Shown piece after piece: positions 1 to 10,984 of a stretch of 64,000 nucleotides of DNA. The stretch's first letter is position 1. Each line of letters opens with the position of its first letter. The stretch covers positions 52,883,579 through 52,947,578 of the forward strand of contig CM042088.1 of NCBI GenBank assembly GCA_023512835.1, in the 5' to 3' direction. The position numbers were made by a program, and so were the translations under genes. Under the pieces are notes generated by a model. That model saw only the letters and a list, made by a program, of their open reading frames with translations. It had not been told where the DNA came from and did no database searches. This DNA comes from Taxillus chinensis (lineage: Eukaryota > Streptophyta > Magnoliopsida > Santalales > Loranthaceae).

Positions 1-1384
1 CGGATTTCCCCTCTCACCACAACGCCACCTCTGGATCCATCAAGGGCACAATCTGGCCATTGGACCGCATTAACCAGCATTCAGCTGAATCATTGACGTT
101 TTTCCTGGTAGAAGATCATCACCTTCAGCGGAGGCCTCTATATTGATGTTTCTAAAAGAATATTGCCAACAAAAGCTTAACTTCTGATCATAGGACGCCC
201 ACTCTTCATACTGTCTTCCCCTCCCATCATAGCAGCCTCCATTTGACATCAAACTATCCATATATGCAACTAACTGCCTTCAATTGTGGAGCTGTTGTAC
301 TCACATCTTTATCAGCCTTCAATGACTCTTCACTGTATTTGTTTCGTAATTCGTAGTGCTATTGTGCAATTCAGACAACCAGTCCACTTGGCATGACAAC
401 AGAAGAATGTGTACTGCACGACAATTATACAGCCTTTATTGGCCCAATTTCAAGAACTGCAAGCTTTCCACAATTCCAGCCAACCACAATAAAGCAAAGA
501 AGTAGTATGATGATAAGCTATTCAGAAATGAAAGGTGATCGTGTGCTATCTGGAGCCATTTGTTGAGTTTAGCTCATAATGGCAATGTCTACATCGGTGC
601 TGATTTGAAGTTAAGGAAAATACACATTAATGAGTCAATGTAAGAGCATTAGCAGTAAATTCAATGTATTAGTGAAAAAAACCAGAAATAGCTGCTACGA
701 GTGTCAAAAATATGAGCTATGATGGACTGAAAAATTCAACATATCAGTGTACCAGAATTAGCAGTGTACTACTCATTTGCATAACAGTAGTACAAACCAG
801 TTAAATGTAGAGTTAACAGGTCTGTTTAATATCAGGTCTCCTCAAACAGACCCGATATTAACAGGTCAGGTATGATAATATCAGGTCTACGTACCAGAAT
901 TGACCGGATTGGCTGATATCAGGTCAGTAGTAACCCATTTTGTCTAAGGCCATAACAGGTCTCCCCAAACAGACCTGTTATGCTAACTGTTTACAGCAGT
1001 GTACTACCCATTTTTAATACTTACCAATCGGTTTGAAGGACAGGGGTGATTAAGGATATACTACAAACTTATAATGCTGAAGGGAGGTTAAATGTGCTCG
1101 CTACTTGTTTTCACTACTTAGCTAGCTACTGGTTTGAAATAGGGAGCAGGTGATTAAGGTTACACCACAGAAGTATAATGCCCAAGTGAGGTCAAGTGTT
1201 ACATAACAACTAAGCTAAGCTACCAAATAAGATTGATAACGATGCAAAATAGTGTCTCAAAGAAAAACTAATGAAACACCAAAAAGATAGAAAAATCAAT
1301 TAGCATGAAACAAGAATATGAATGGTTCAAAGGAAGATATATTGGGAACAAGGCGGTTATCCACAACACTTCTAATATCAGCAG
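1..1384. other. Gene-poor left edge
   Basis: No recognisable gene. A 63-codon minus-strand frame at 70-261 has no family I can name. On the minus strand near 300-350 a short open stretch (reading HYELRNKYSEESLKADKD) ends at a good GTGAGT donor-like site, so an exon of a gene running off the left edge is possible but unproven. The notable item is the CAGGTC hairpin cluster at 817-982. Confidence 0.4.
817..982. repeat. Cluster of six CAGGTC motifs with two hairpins
   Basis: CAGGTC occurs on the plus strand at 817, 833, 862, 882, 920 and 956, each preceded by TAA or ATAT. Two inverted repeats lie inside. The one at 951-962/971-982 is a perfect 12-bp stem (CATAACAGGTCT with its reverse complement) around the 8-base loop CCCCAAAC. 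The one at 828-839/848-859 is a 12-bp stem with one mismatch around CCTCAAAC. The two hairpins share stem core and loop, so they are probably copies of one unit. Function is unknown; a foldback transposon relic or a protein-binding cluster are both possible. Confidence 0.6.
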
Positions 1385-2364
1385 TCAATGGAATTGGTCA
1401 GTGACAGCACTGCAGTAGCTGTGAAACATGGAAGATGGATCGAAATAGGAACTGGGTGAGGAGGGTTGGAGAGTTAAAGGATCATAGGGCACAAAATCAT
1501 CTGCTTCCAACAGAACCAATGGATCGAAACAATTAAAAAAATCCTCCCCTTCCACCTCCGTGAGGTCACTCAAATGCCCTGGATAGAAATCCTCCTTGGG
1601 TCCCAATTCCATAAAATTGCTGCCCACAGCACTGCTAGATCGAAAAGGATGGGAGAATGCAGCTGCTTCTGCCAGAGGGTTGATCAGTCAAGTTGCATCG
1701 ACGTTGGCATACAAATCATCTGGTAGGATAACATCACCCCAAGCAGCATTGTAGGATCCAATTCCAGTGGGACAGCATGCTGTTGGTGGACCAAGATCAG
1801 TGTGTGAATCGTCTAGTTCTGTAACCACACTAAATGGTAGGGCATAAGAATCCTCTGGCTCCATGATATCACACCATGCAGCTTCTTCTCATGATAAATC
1901 AATCGGTGTCAATGAGCTGCATGAGGGAACATTCGGCACTGGCACTAAATCAGCAGGGTGCATGGCCATCGTAATCACTCCAATCCTATGATTTATGGAT
2001 TCAAGCTTCAAATCAAGATCATTCAGATGGCATCCACAGTGCCAGCCGCCTTCTCCTAGTTTTTGGTGGTTGGATTTGGTCTCTTTTTTGAGCCTAGGGA
2101 GGCAAAATTGGCAGCATCAAACCGCATCCTCTTCTTGCCAGTGGTGTTTCCAGCCTTGACGTCAAAGGCTCTCTGTTGGTATGAATCCACTGTGCATCGG
2201 ACTTCATCGACGTTTGGTGGCCAAATGTGCATATCAGGGGCATCATCGAGTTGGGAAGCCTTTCTCTGGAGTCCCTTCCTACGGCGCTCAAAACAAGTCT
2301 TCCGAGCCCAACCCTCAAGACGAACCAGTTCTTTCTTTTTTAGTTCTCCCGCAAGACATTCCAT
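1385..2364 (-). pseudogene. Type I MADS-box-like pseudogene
   Basis: The first frame, starting at the Met at 2364, reads KKKELVRLEGWARKTCFERR followed by RKGLQRKASQL. This resembles the basic start of a type I (M-beta/M-gamma, AGL-like) MADS box. It then jumps to IWPPNVDEVRCTVDSYQQ and KKRMRFDAANF, which fit the segment after the MADS box in these proteins. The middle of the MADS domain (the usual LCGVDACxIIY part) is missing. A stop falls at 2056-2058. The next frame then stays open from 2053 down to 1385 with only two stops (1889-1891 and 1688-1690). That tail has two related motifs, AAWCDIMEPEDSYALP and AAWGDVILPDDLYANV, suggesting an internal duplication. One frameshift, two stops and a deleted core point to a fairly young pseudogene. 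Family assignment is by memory of motifs and is moderate. Confidence 0.5.
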
Positions 2365-2400
2365 TTTCTCGAGAACCCACAAAATAAGGAAAATAAGGAA

Positions 2401-2640
2401 AACCCTAATTTTATTATGCAAATGAATCAAACAAACGAGAATGAAACCCGAATTTGATGATGCAAATGAATCAAAGAAAAAGCCTTAATTGAATCAAAGA
2501 AACCAGAAATAAAGAAAACCTTAACTTTATTATGAAAACGAATCAAAGAAACGAGGGGGAAAACCCTAATTTGATGATGGAAATGAATCAAAGAAAAAAA
2601 ACCTAATCGAATCAAAGAAACCAGAGAAATTGGGGCAAAA
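2401..2640. repeat. Tandem repeat, about four diverged units
   Basis: Units of about 55-65 bp built on CCTAATTT, then ATTATG or GATGATG, AAATGAATCAAA and AACGAG/AACCAGA recur four times just upstream of the MADS-like relic. The minus-strand open frame at 2427-2786 (119 codons) is a by-product of this repeat and is not a gene. Confidence 0.65.
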
Positions 2641-2869
2641 ACATTACTACCGATGAGAAAAGGCGGGGAAACCTGATTGATGTGAGCAGAGAGACACGTC
2701 AAATCAACAAAATCTTGGAAGAACTTATCGATCGATCGATGCGAGCAGAGAAACACAGAATCGTAATCGTAAACGAGAGAAAGCAAAGGAGTGTGCGCGC
2801 GAACAAGTTGAAAGAAAAATGGAACAGGACGGAGGCAAATCCGCGTCGCGGCGTAAACCCAATTAATTA

Positions 2870-3600
2870 ATTTAAATTAATAAATTATTAGTTGATTAAA
2901 CCTATTAAAAACGGGAAAGTATTGTGGGTATAATAATCAATAGTCTTCCTATTTTCAAAACGTGTTATCAATATTGCTATCGAACAAGTTCTTCTAATAT
3001 GTTCATTATTATTTCTTAATTAACTGCGAGCCTTAAATTATAAACATATATTCACACACTTGTTTACGAACACACGAACACAATTATAAATAAAAATATA
3101 AAAAAAAATCATACTGTAAATTTATCCAAAAAAATATAATAAATTAATTGTTAGGTTGTATTATTTTTATTTAATATGTTAAAATAATTATTATATATAG
3201 TTCATGAAAATATAATAATAATAATAATCATAAATAAATAAACAAAAAACATATATTTTTCAGTTAATAATATAAAAGTATATGTTTATTAAATTAAATT
3301 TAATAAAAATATATTTATATTTAATAAAATAACTTTTATACATATTAATTAATTTATTAATTTCCTGTTCATAAATTATTTTCACGAACACGAACGATAA
3401 TCACGAACTGTTCGTGAACACTTGTTCGTGAACGTTCACGAACATATTCACGAATGTAACAATGGTATTCGCGAACTGTTCACGAACGATACTATTCCTT
3501 AACGAATGAATATAAACGATCTTTTACTGAGCCGAACATGAACTTGTTCATGAACGTTTGGTTCATTTACAATCATAATTGCTTGAAAAAAAATTAAACT
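2870..3600. repeat. AT-rich repeat with GTTCGTGAAC palindromes
   Basis: Very AT-rich DNA. From about 3375 to 3560 it carries a dense set of overlapping GTTCGTGAAC / GTTCACGAAC-type words in both directions. Shorter CGAACAAGTTC and ACGAACAC words near 2980 and 3065 suggest the same element starts there. It looks like a non-autonomous repeat, class unknown. No protein fragment is visible. Confidence 0.45.
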
Positions 3601-5401
3601 AAAATTTGTGCAATCTCATAAAAAATATTTAACTTTTCAAGTAAAAATTTTAAAATTTAAATAATTTTACGTTAAACCTATAAATTAATATAATAAATAA
3701 TTAAAAAAACAAGCTAGTAAATTTTTCTTATCTCTTTTTTTTTTCTAATGATATGAATTATCTATAATCTTGTAATTTTTATTTTTTTTTTTTGACAACA
3801 AGTAAAAGTGAAGTAATTTGCTATAATTAAACAAAGGAAGACAAGAATTGGTTAAAGCGCTCACCCTCTCTAAAAAACTATTAATTTAAAGAAAGCCGTC
3901 TTTTTCTTGTTCTCACTAGCTCAATTTTTGCTGGAGTAAGATTAAAATTGTATTAAATTGCAAAGATAGAAAAATACAACAATTGCAGCATGGCTTACTA
4001 ATAGAAAGAATGCCTCACCAAACTAGGGATAAACCCGATGGGGTACATAGAAACCAAAATAAGAAATAAACCGACATAGGACCCTTGGGCTCTCAGTAAA
4101 ATCACTTGAAAAGAGCGTTCCAGGTGTTACTTTTGTCTTACATAAAACACAGACAAATACAAAACAAAACGAACAAACTGGGACTTCTCTTGCCGTGCTA
4201 GCTGACTGGATTTGTACCTATATGAGAGCAATAAAGAGGAAAAACATAACTTAAAAAGAAACCTCACTTGAGCAAGAGAAACCAAAGCATGATAAACTCT
4301 TGAGACTCTGATGGGCTGCTGTAGGAAAACCAGCTCTATAACATTGAAAAGAGCTTCTTCCGGCCATGAAAATGAAAAAACTGTTGTTATAGTTTCAGCT
4401 AAATGCGCTGCGGGCGTGGTTGGGAGCCGCGGCTGCAGTGGTGCGACCTAGTTCTGTGGGAATTTTTTGCTAATTTGATGCTTTTCAATTTGTTTTTTAT
4501 GCTATTTTGATCATTTGGGATTGTTTGGGCTTTGTTTTGTTACTATTTGCTGTGATAATGATTTAGACATGGGTATAGACCTCATTTTGTTGTTGTTTGC
4601 GTGTTATATAGCTTTTTTGGGTTTATTGAATCCTATTATGATAATTTCTTTGCTTGTTTTGCAGTAGCTACAGCTATGATTTTGGTTGATGGTAATGGCT
4701 TTGGATTATGAAGATCGCCAGTAGACCAGTATTTATTATGGGGGTGAATTATGAGGATAGAGGCTCAGATATCCCATTCAAGCTCCACATTGGTTGTTGG
4801 CATTTGTTGTCAGGAGTGGATTGTAAGGACAGGAACTCAGGATTGCCCACTCTAACTCTACATTGATTTTCCATCGGGAGTGAATTGTGAGGACAAGGGC
4901 AGGATAGTTAACTCAAATTCCACATTGGTTATTAGCATTTATTATCAGGGATGGATTGTGTGGGCAGGGGCTCCAAATAGCCCACTCTAATCATGCACCG
5001 GTTGGTGGAGGGGAATGACCCCATTTGGCGTGATTTCATCTTTTTGATATCTTTGGTTTTGACTTGCATGTTTGGTAATCTAGTATATGATACTAACACA
5101 TGCATAAATTGAGCATGTAATTTTAGACTCTAGAATAATATGGAAGAATTATAGGTCATCTACTGTACATTTTAAATATTCGTGCTCACCATACTTCATA
5201 GTGCAAGACAATTTCAAAAGTGCAGCTATATGCCATGTGCTCTCTCTTGAAATGTACAGCGGCAGATAAGCAGGGCCATGGCGCTCCTGTGAGAGGGCCC
5301 TATCAACTACAAGATGTTTTGATTCGTCATATTCATAAAATGTTTAATTTTGACAAGCATACAAATTGTGAGGTCAGTTACGCATTCGACATGAACTTCT
5401 C
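3601..5401. other. Intergenic DNA with a short direct-repeat array
   Basis: No gene is supported. At about 4735-4990 a diverged unit of roughly 70-100 bp recurs three to four times. Its parts are GGATTGTGAGGACAGGGGCTC-like, then GCCCACTCTAACTC, CCACATTGGTT and GGCATTTGTT. A TG-rich stretch at 4480-4720 is plain spacer. The plus-strand open frame at 5220-5621 overlaps the PPR gene antisense and is not coding-like. Confidence 0.5.
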
Positions 5402-7732
5402 TCAAAACAGACCCACCCAATTCTTGAACGTTATTACAGCTTCTCTCCTACTGGCTTGTTCTTCTGTCTGGTACTTGGAAGCCTTGCCCTTACAAAGTGT
5501 CTTATGGTATTTCAAAAAGAGAGTTCTATACTTGAACTTGTCCACAAACATCTTCCCCTTTTCCATCAATGCAACTACTTCATTTGCCATGGAAAAAAAA
5601 CCACCCCGCACAAATGTATAAAGGACAGAGTCCAGTAGTTCTTGATCAAACTTCAATGGAGTTGTCTTTGCAAGAGATTTCATCTCAACCCAGAGCTCAG
5701 TTACCTCCGCATACTTTCCACCAATAGCAGCATACCCCGTGACCATAGAATGGAAAGTTTGTGCATTCGGGATGAACCCCAAACTCCTCATTCTTTTCAA
5801 AGCCCTATGAGCATCTTCCATTAATCTCTTCTTAGAGAAAAAATGGATCACATTATTCCAGTCATGAACCCCACCGTCCATTGTCTGGCCTTCTTTGATT
5901 TCGTGCAATAGCTTCTCCATTAGCCTCGCTTCACCACCTTCTTCACATCCCTTAACCAGCAGCTCAGAATTTTTATTCCCGGGCCTGTGTAATTTAGCTT
6001 CGTTCATTTCTTTGAATAAATTTAGACCTCCCCAAGTATCTTCTTGAACAACTCGAGATTGGATAATTGCCTCATAGCAGCTAGAGTCAAGGTGGATACC
6101 AGCCTTACGAGCATCTCGTAAAAGTGCAGTGACTTCTCCAGCTCGATTTGCTTTGATGTATGCTTTTAAGAGGGAGCCATATACAGAAGACCCTATCTTG
6201 ACCCCTGCCAAACGCATCTCATCCAGAAGGTCATGTGCTTGATCTAACCATCCAAGTAAAATGCATGAGTTAATTACCTGAACCAAAGCAGAATCATCCA
6301 CAGAAACTGCCAAATCTTCCTTCTCCACCCTGATTAAAAACTCTGCCAAGCCTCTGGTCTTGCCTGCTTCCAAAAAGGCCTTGACCAACTTCACATACAT
6401 TTTATCGGTCGGTAGGAGAATGCCACACTTAGTAGTGAGAAATTCAACTTGTGTATGCAACTTTGCTAACAATGTCTCAAGTATTTCTTTTGCCTCAACC
6501 TCGAGCTTTGTATAAATCTGGTCCCTGGAAAATTCTTCGTAAGACAAATGAGGGCTTCTAACTGAACAGGAATTTTCAGAAACTTCTGATTTTTCATTGC
6601 TGATGCCTTTTCCAGAAACCCTAAATGCAAGTCTAGCTGAAGCAAGACAATTCTGAGCTTTCTTTGCCTTCGAGAGCATTTCCAAGACCATCTGGGATGC
6701 AGAATCTAGATCACCAAACTTCAGATGGCAACTGAGCAGACAGTTATAAAACTCCCTAAACTGTTTATCAGTGAGGCTCTGGCATTCATTGACATGTCTC
6801 TGAAGCTTTTTGAGTTCATCCATGTGCCCATTCCTTTCATAAATATGTGCCATTATAACTAATAAGGCTGCATCAACTTTCACTCCTACTCGGGGCATCA
6901 TGTCAAGCAGTTGGTCTGCTTTTCTAGTAGTGCCAAACAATAGACACCCAGCCAAAACAATGTTAAATACAACAGTATTAGGCTTCATAGCTATCAAAGG
7001 TGCATTTTTCTTTTTACGTGGATCAATCCGGCCATCTTGGAACAAGTAACCTATCTCGAGAATCAAATCAGCTGCGAGGTAAACTCCAGGGGCCTTTTGA
7101 GACATGTGGGCCACAATTGCTGACCAAGCAGTCACAGGAGGAAATTGCTCCAATTCAACCAACTTTCTCAGGATAGTTGATGCAGGGGCCGCTAAACCAC
7201 ATTTGGAAAGACCAAAAGAGAGGTAAATAAGAGTTTCCTTCTCTAGCAAGTTACTTTTGTTCTCCTCAAAGGCCTTTTCTACAATGCCATAAGCCCTTTC
7301 CAGCCACTGCAAATCAAGGCTTTGTGCAAAACTAGAGAGGATCTTGTTCAAAACAGATCTCCTGGGAAACCCATCCATTCGCATATGCTGTTCATACAGA
7401 CTCCAAGTATCTTCGAATCTGTGCTCCTCAATTGCATTTTCTAATTCCATGCATAGCTTGGCTGGGTCTCGAGCCTGGACCAACAATGTTCCAGCCACGG
7501 TTGATAGAAACTGTAAGGGTTGGGCCAATCCATTACGACTATCCAAATGAGCAGGCTGCATCTGTAAATTGTTTAGGGAAGAGCCTATAAAATGACCACA
7601 GAAACTCTGTCTCCAATAAGCATGCAGTTTCCATTCAATAACCCTAACAGTGTTGCAACTGCTACCAACAAATGGACAGGACAAAGCAGAACGAGAAACA
7701 AGAACATGAGCAAGTTTTCTGATTGACAGCAT
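5402..7732 (-). CDS. Pentatricopeptide repeat (PPR) protein, probably organellar
   Basis: A single uninterrupted 776-codon frame encodes a P-type PPR protein. PPR proteins are helical-repeat RNA binders that act mostly in mitochondria or chloroplasts on RNA processing, stability or translation. The N-terminus (MLSIRKLAHVLVSRSALSCP) is rich in Arg and Ser and nearly lacks acids, as in a mitochondrial presequence. PPR-like units are clear around residues 250-287 (PNTVVFNIVLAGCLLFGTTR), in the second half (ALVQVINSCILLGWLDQA; SSVYGSLLKAYIKANRAGEV) and near the end (PNAQTFHSMVTGYAAIGG). No E, DYW or SMR tail is seen. Overall layout resembles the Arabidopsis At1g03100/At1g69290/At4g17616 group, recalled from memory. 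The start is the first Met of the frame, and an acceptor-like CTGCAG lies 23 bases before it, at 7755-7760. RNA target unknown. Confidence 0.93.
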   Translation of the reverse strand: MLSIRKLAHVLVSRSALSCPFVGSSCNTVRVIEWKLHAYWRQSFCGHFIGSSLNNLQMQPAHLDSRNGLAQPLQFLSTVAGTLLVQARDPAKLCMELENAIEEHRFEDTWSLYEQHMRMDGFPRRSVLNKILSSFAQSLDLQWLERAYGIVEKAFEENKSNLLEKETLIYLSFGLSKCGLAAPASTILRKLVELEQFPPVTAWSAIVAHMSQKAPGVYLAADLILEIGYLFQDGRIDPRKKKNAPLIAMKPNTVVFNIVLAGCLLFGTTRKADQLLDMMPRVGVKVDAALLVIMAHIYERNGHMDELKKLQRHVNECQSLTDKQFREFYNCLLSCHLKFGDLDSASQMVLEMLSKAKKAQNCLASARLAFRVSGKGISNEKSEVSENSCSVRSPHLSYEEFSRDQIYTKLEVEAKEILETLLAKLHTQVEFLTTKCGILLPTDKMYVKLVKAFLEAGKTRGLAEFLIRVEKEDLAVSVDDSALVQVINSCILLGWLDQAHDLLDEMRLAGVKIGSSVYGSLLKAYIKANRAGEVTALLRDARKAGIHLDSSCYEAIIQSRVVQEDTWGGLNLFKEMNEAKLHRPGNKNSELLVKGCEEGGEARLMEKLLHEIKEGQTMDGGVHDWNNVIHFFSKKRLMEDAHRALKRMRSLGFIPNAQTFHSMVTGYAAIGGKYAEVTELWVEMKSLAKTTPLKFDQELLDSVLYTFVRGGFFSMANEVVALMEKGKMFVDKFKYRTLFLKYHKTLCKGKASKYQTEEQASRREAVITFKNWVGLF

Positions 7733-8419
7733 ATTTTCCTAGAATAATAATAGCCTGCAGATTAAGAATTAAAATGATAAACTTCTGGCATACAGAAACT
7801 GTAACAATAAAATGCGTCAGGAAAAACTGCATGCCTGACGTGTTAACCACATAACATTCAGAAAAAGGGAAGTGCGGGATTTGTGCATAAATTTACATTT
7901 ACAAATGTGAGCTAACCGGAACATTATCCTAAAAATGGAATACGAATGGGCAGAGGCCCAGCAGGCTAAGAGAGCTGCTGCTAATGTTGTTGTTGGGTCG
8001 TAACTGTTAAGCATATAGTCATGTCCATGACACAGGTGAGAAGAACAGCTATAGACAACCATGAAATTGCGGAGCTAGCATTTACCAAAAAATTATTATT
8101 ACCTGAAAGTTAAAACGACACAATAGGCATGAAATTCAGTAGCCCACGAAAAAGAGAGGATTGCGTAATCTGGGTGCAAACATGGCAGACAAAGACAATG
8201 AAGCAGTAGCATATGGAGGAGGTATCAGACCAAGAGGAACGTGATTCCAACACATTTTCAGTAAAGCATTACATCGAACAGGTACCGTGCATGAGTTGTG
8301 AATTAAGACCGCGCCCGCGTCAGAGGCGAAGCACGTAAGAACATTTACACATGGGAATCGAGACAATGGCAAGGTAAGTAAATGCTCGAAAATGTGATAA
8401 GAGTGAGAGACAAACTAAC

Positions 8420-8640
8420 CTCCTTTCAGTTATTGATTCATGGAAATGGAGATTCAGATTGGATGATACCCCCAGACCCGAAACGCGCAAAAGAACGTTT
8501 TCATTTCTCCATCCGAATGCGTTATTTACAGAACAGCCGTGCTTCGACAACCGCCGTTGTGGTCCGGTCTCCCTCCACCGCCGCGTCTCCAGGCTCGCCT
8601 CCCTCTCACCACGCGAGTGCAATTTTAATTTTATTTTATT
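8420..8640 (-). other. Probable 5' UTR exon of the PPR gene
   Basis: On the minus strand a more GC-rich stretch ends at GGAG|GTTAGT (donor after 8420). A CTGCAG|G acceptor at 7755-7760 lies just before the PPR start codon. A 5' UTR intron of about 665 bp (7755-8419) would join them. The exon's 5' limit is a guess. No long coding frame is convincing in the exon. This rests on splice-site appearance only. Confidence 0.45.
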
Positions 8641-10557
8641 TTATTTTTTTTTGGAAAGCTCTCTCTCGCCTTTCCTTTATTATTATTATTATTAGGAAAT
8701 TTCGGAGCAAGGTAAACTGTTAATAACATCTACAATCCATTATTATTATTATTATTTGTTTGATTTTAAACTTGCCAAGAAATTTATTAAAGCAGTAAAA
8801 TAAAAGCATATACATAGGAGCTAATACTACATCTACATAGAAACTTGTTAAATAATAAAGGATAATATTACATACAAGTAGGTTGCATGGTAAATCATAC
8901 ATAAGCACAATTGTTACTGTTAGATTAATATTACATTTTAAAAAAATCATATCAGTTCAATGATAGGAGAAGTGTTTTTGCGCGAATTACCTATATAATA
9001 TATGTGCGAGTAGACTTTTACAAAAACAAATTTAGATATATATGAATTGGATGAATACATTTACCTTCTGAACGATAAATACATTTGTATTTGCATTTGT
9101 CGGGTGACTGTTGTAATACTACAATTCATTCATGATATTTGAAAATATGTAAAATTACATTAACATGTCTCAAGCCGACTTGAGGGAAGCCTAAGAGGTG
9201 GTCGCTTTGGGCATCTCAAATTTTTTTTAAGTGAAATTCTTTCAATCCATAGTTTTTTCTATATCTATAGCTTCAGTCTAATTCTAAGGTACTAACTAAC
9301 TCATCTCAAAATAATATTTAAACTTATCTTTCTATCAAATCGCAAAATGCTCCTTTACTTTCAACACTTTCCCTCACAAGTCACAGTCCTGCTCAGTTGC
9401 TCTCCTATAGTATAACGGACGATAGTAATGAGGACTCTATCTTCTAGTTGTCCTCTCCCACTAATGGTGATGGAGATGATTAACGGTGACTGACAGTCAT
9501 TTATGACTCTATAACCTTTATTTGAACTTTAAACCTGTGAACTATTTAGATTTTAAGTATTAATTATAATTTTGTAAAGATTTTATCTTATTTGTTATTG
9601 ATTGGCTTATGATCGGAGCATTTAATTTTAGGATTTTTATTTACTTGTTGATTAAGATCATGTTAATTAAAATTTAAAAAGTAATAAAATTCCAATAAAA
9701 TATATTATTATTATTTATATTTCTTAAAAAAGTAAAATAATTAAGCTAGAAGGAGCTCTTTCTAACTATAACTTTCTTCTAAATTGATTGTTGTATCACA
9801 TGTGTTATTAACTTATTTGTTAGTTTAATTATATTTTAATAATAATTGAAGTTTCAAATGTTGTGAATTGTTTGCTTAAAATGTTAGTTTATGAAAGATT
9901 TAAGGTTTAATAATTAAAATTTCGTACAAAATAAATAACAATAAAGATACGCTTTTAATATCTAAATCTTTAAGACACTAGCACCAACTTTTATTCTTCT
10001 AAATTTAAAATTTTAAACTAATTTTTGTTTTCTTATATAAATATAAATTACAATAAATTTTTTTAATTATTTTTTATATTATTAAAATAATATTTTTACT
10101 CGTGTTTTTATTATTTGTATTTTTACTTTTTATCTTTTAATTATTATAAAGAGTAAATATATTTTTAAAATTTTATTAAAAAAATATATATAAAACGTGA
10201 TCGAAATAATTATATATATATATATTTTTTTATTTTTTTCTATAAATAAAAATAAATACTACCGTACCGTAGAAGTCTGTTTAATCGTTGCATACATTAG
10301 TTGGATAAGCGAAATACTCTTTGAAATAGAGAAATATGCTTCGGCACACTATGGAAAGAGAGTGTTGATGACATCCAGTTGATCACTGTGTCCTTCTAAT
10401 CATGTTCCTACTTCCTAGTGGAAGCATATATAAGTGATAGAATCCAATCTGAAGCAGGGACTAAGGAATCTCCACTGATTTGAATTGATGACTGGTGAGT
10501 CGTGACATCAGTACTTTTCTTAAGTAGATCTCTGGTGCACCCTATAATGTTACATAC

Positions 10558-10601
<44 letters not shown>

Positions 10602-10984
10602 AAGAAGCAGAAAGAAATTTGAAATACAGGCCTCTCGTTCATGTTTCAAAAGCAGGATGTTATGAATCCTTTACCCATGTTGAACTGCGAAATCTGTGTC
10701 GTACCTAAAACAAACAAATTAAGTAACCAGCTAATCAGTTTGGGGGCATGCTTTCGTCTCATCAACTCTTTTGGGGTTCTTTACTGACCCTGCTGCATTC
10801 ATATAGCTATTATCTATCGTGATTTATGAATTATAGATGATTTGATTCCCTTTTTGTGGCATCGATTTTAGCACAATGCCATATTTGCTTTGAACCTCCT
10901 CTCTGCACAAATTTATTTTCTTTTAGTATTTAAAAAGGTAAAATAAAATTACAAATCATTTGATCGTCGCCTGCGTACCTTAAT
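8641..10984. other. AT-rich intergenic DNA
   Basis: No gene is supported. It includes ATT and TA microsatellites and long T/A-rich runs. A stretch at about 8855-9000 has GCGCGAATTACCTA and other words seen again in the foldback element near 45.1-45.24 kb, so it may be a relic of the same family. Short open frames here are low-complexity. Confidence 0.5.
10560..10599. repeat. (TA)n microsatellite
   Basis: About 20 TA units. It creates false Tyr-Ile open frames on both strands. Confidence 0.95.

Noticed and set aside
2427..2786. 119-codon minus frame as a membrane protein
   Set aside because: It runs through a tandem repeat, and its Phe/Leu/Ile-rich product reflects the repeat and base composition.
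4735..4990. CRISPR-like array
   Set aside because: Units are too long and diverged, with no constant repeat and unique spacer pattern; this is a plant nuclear sequence.
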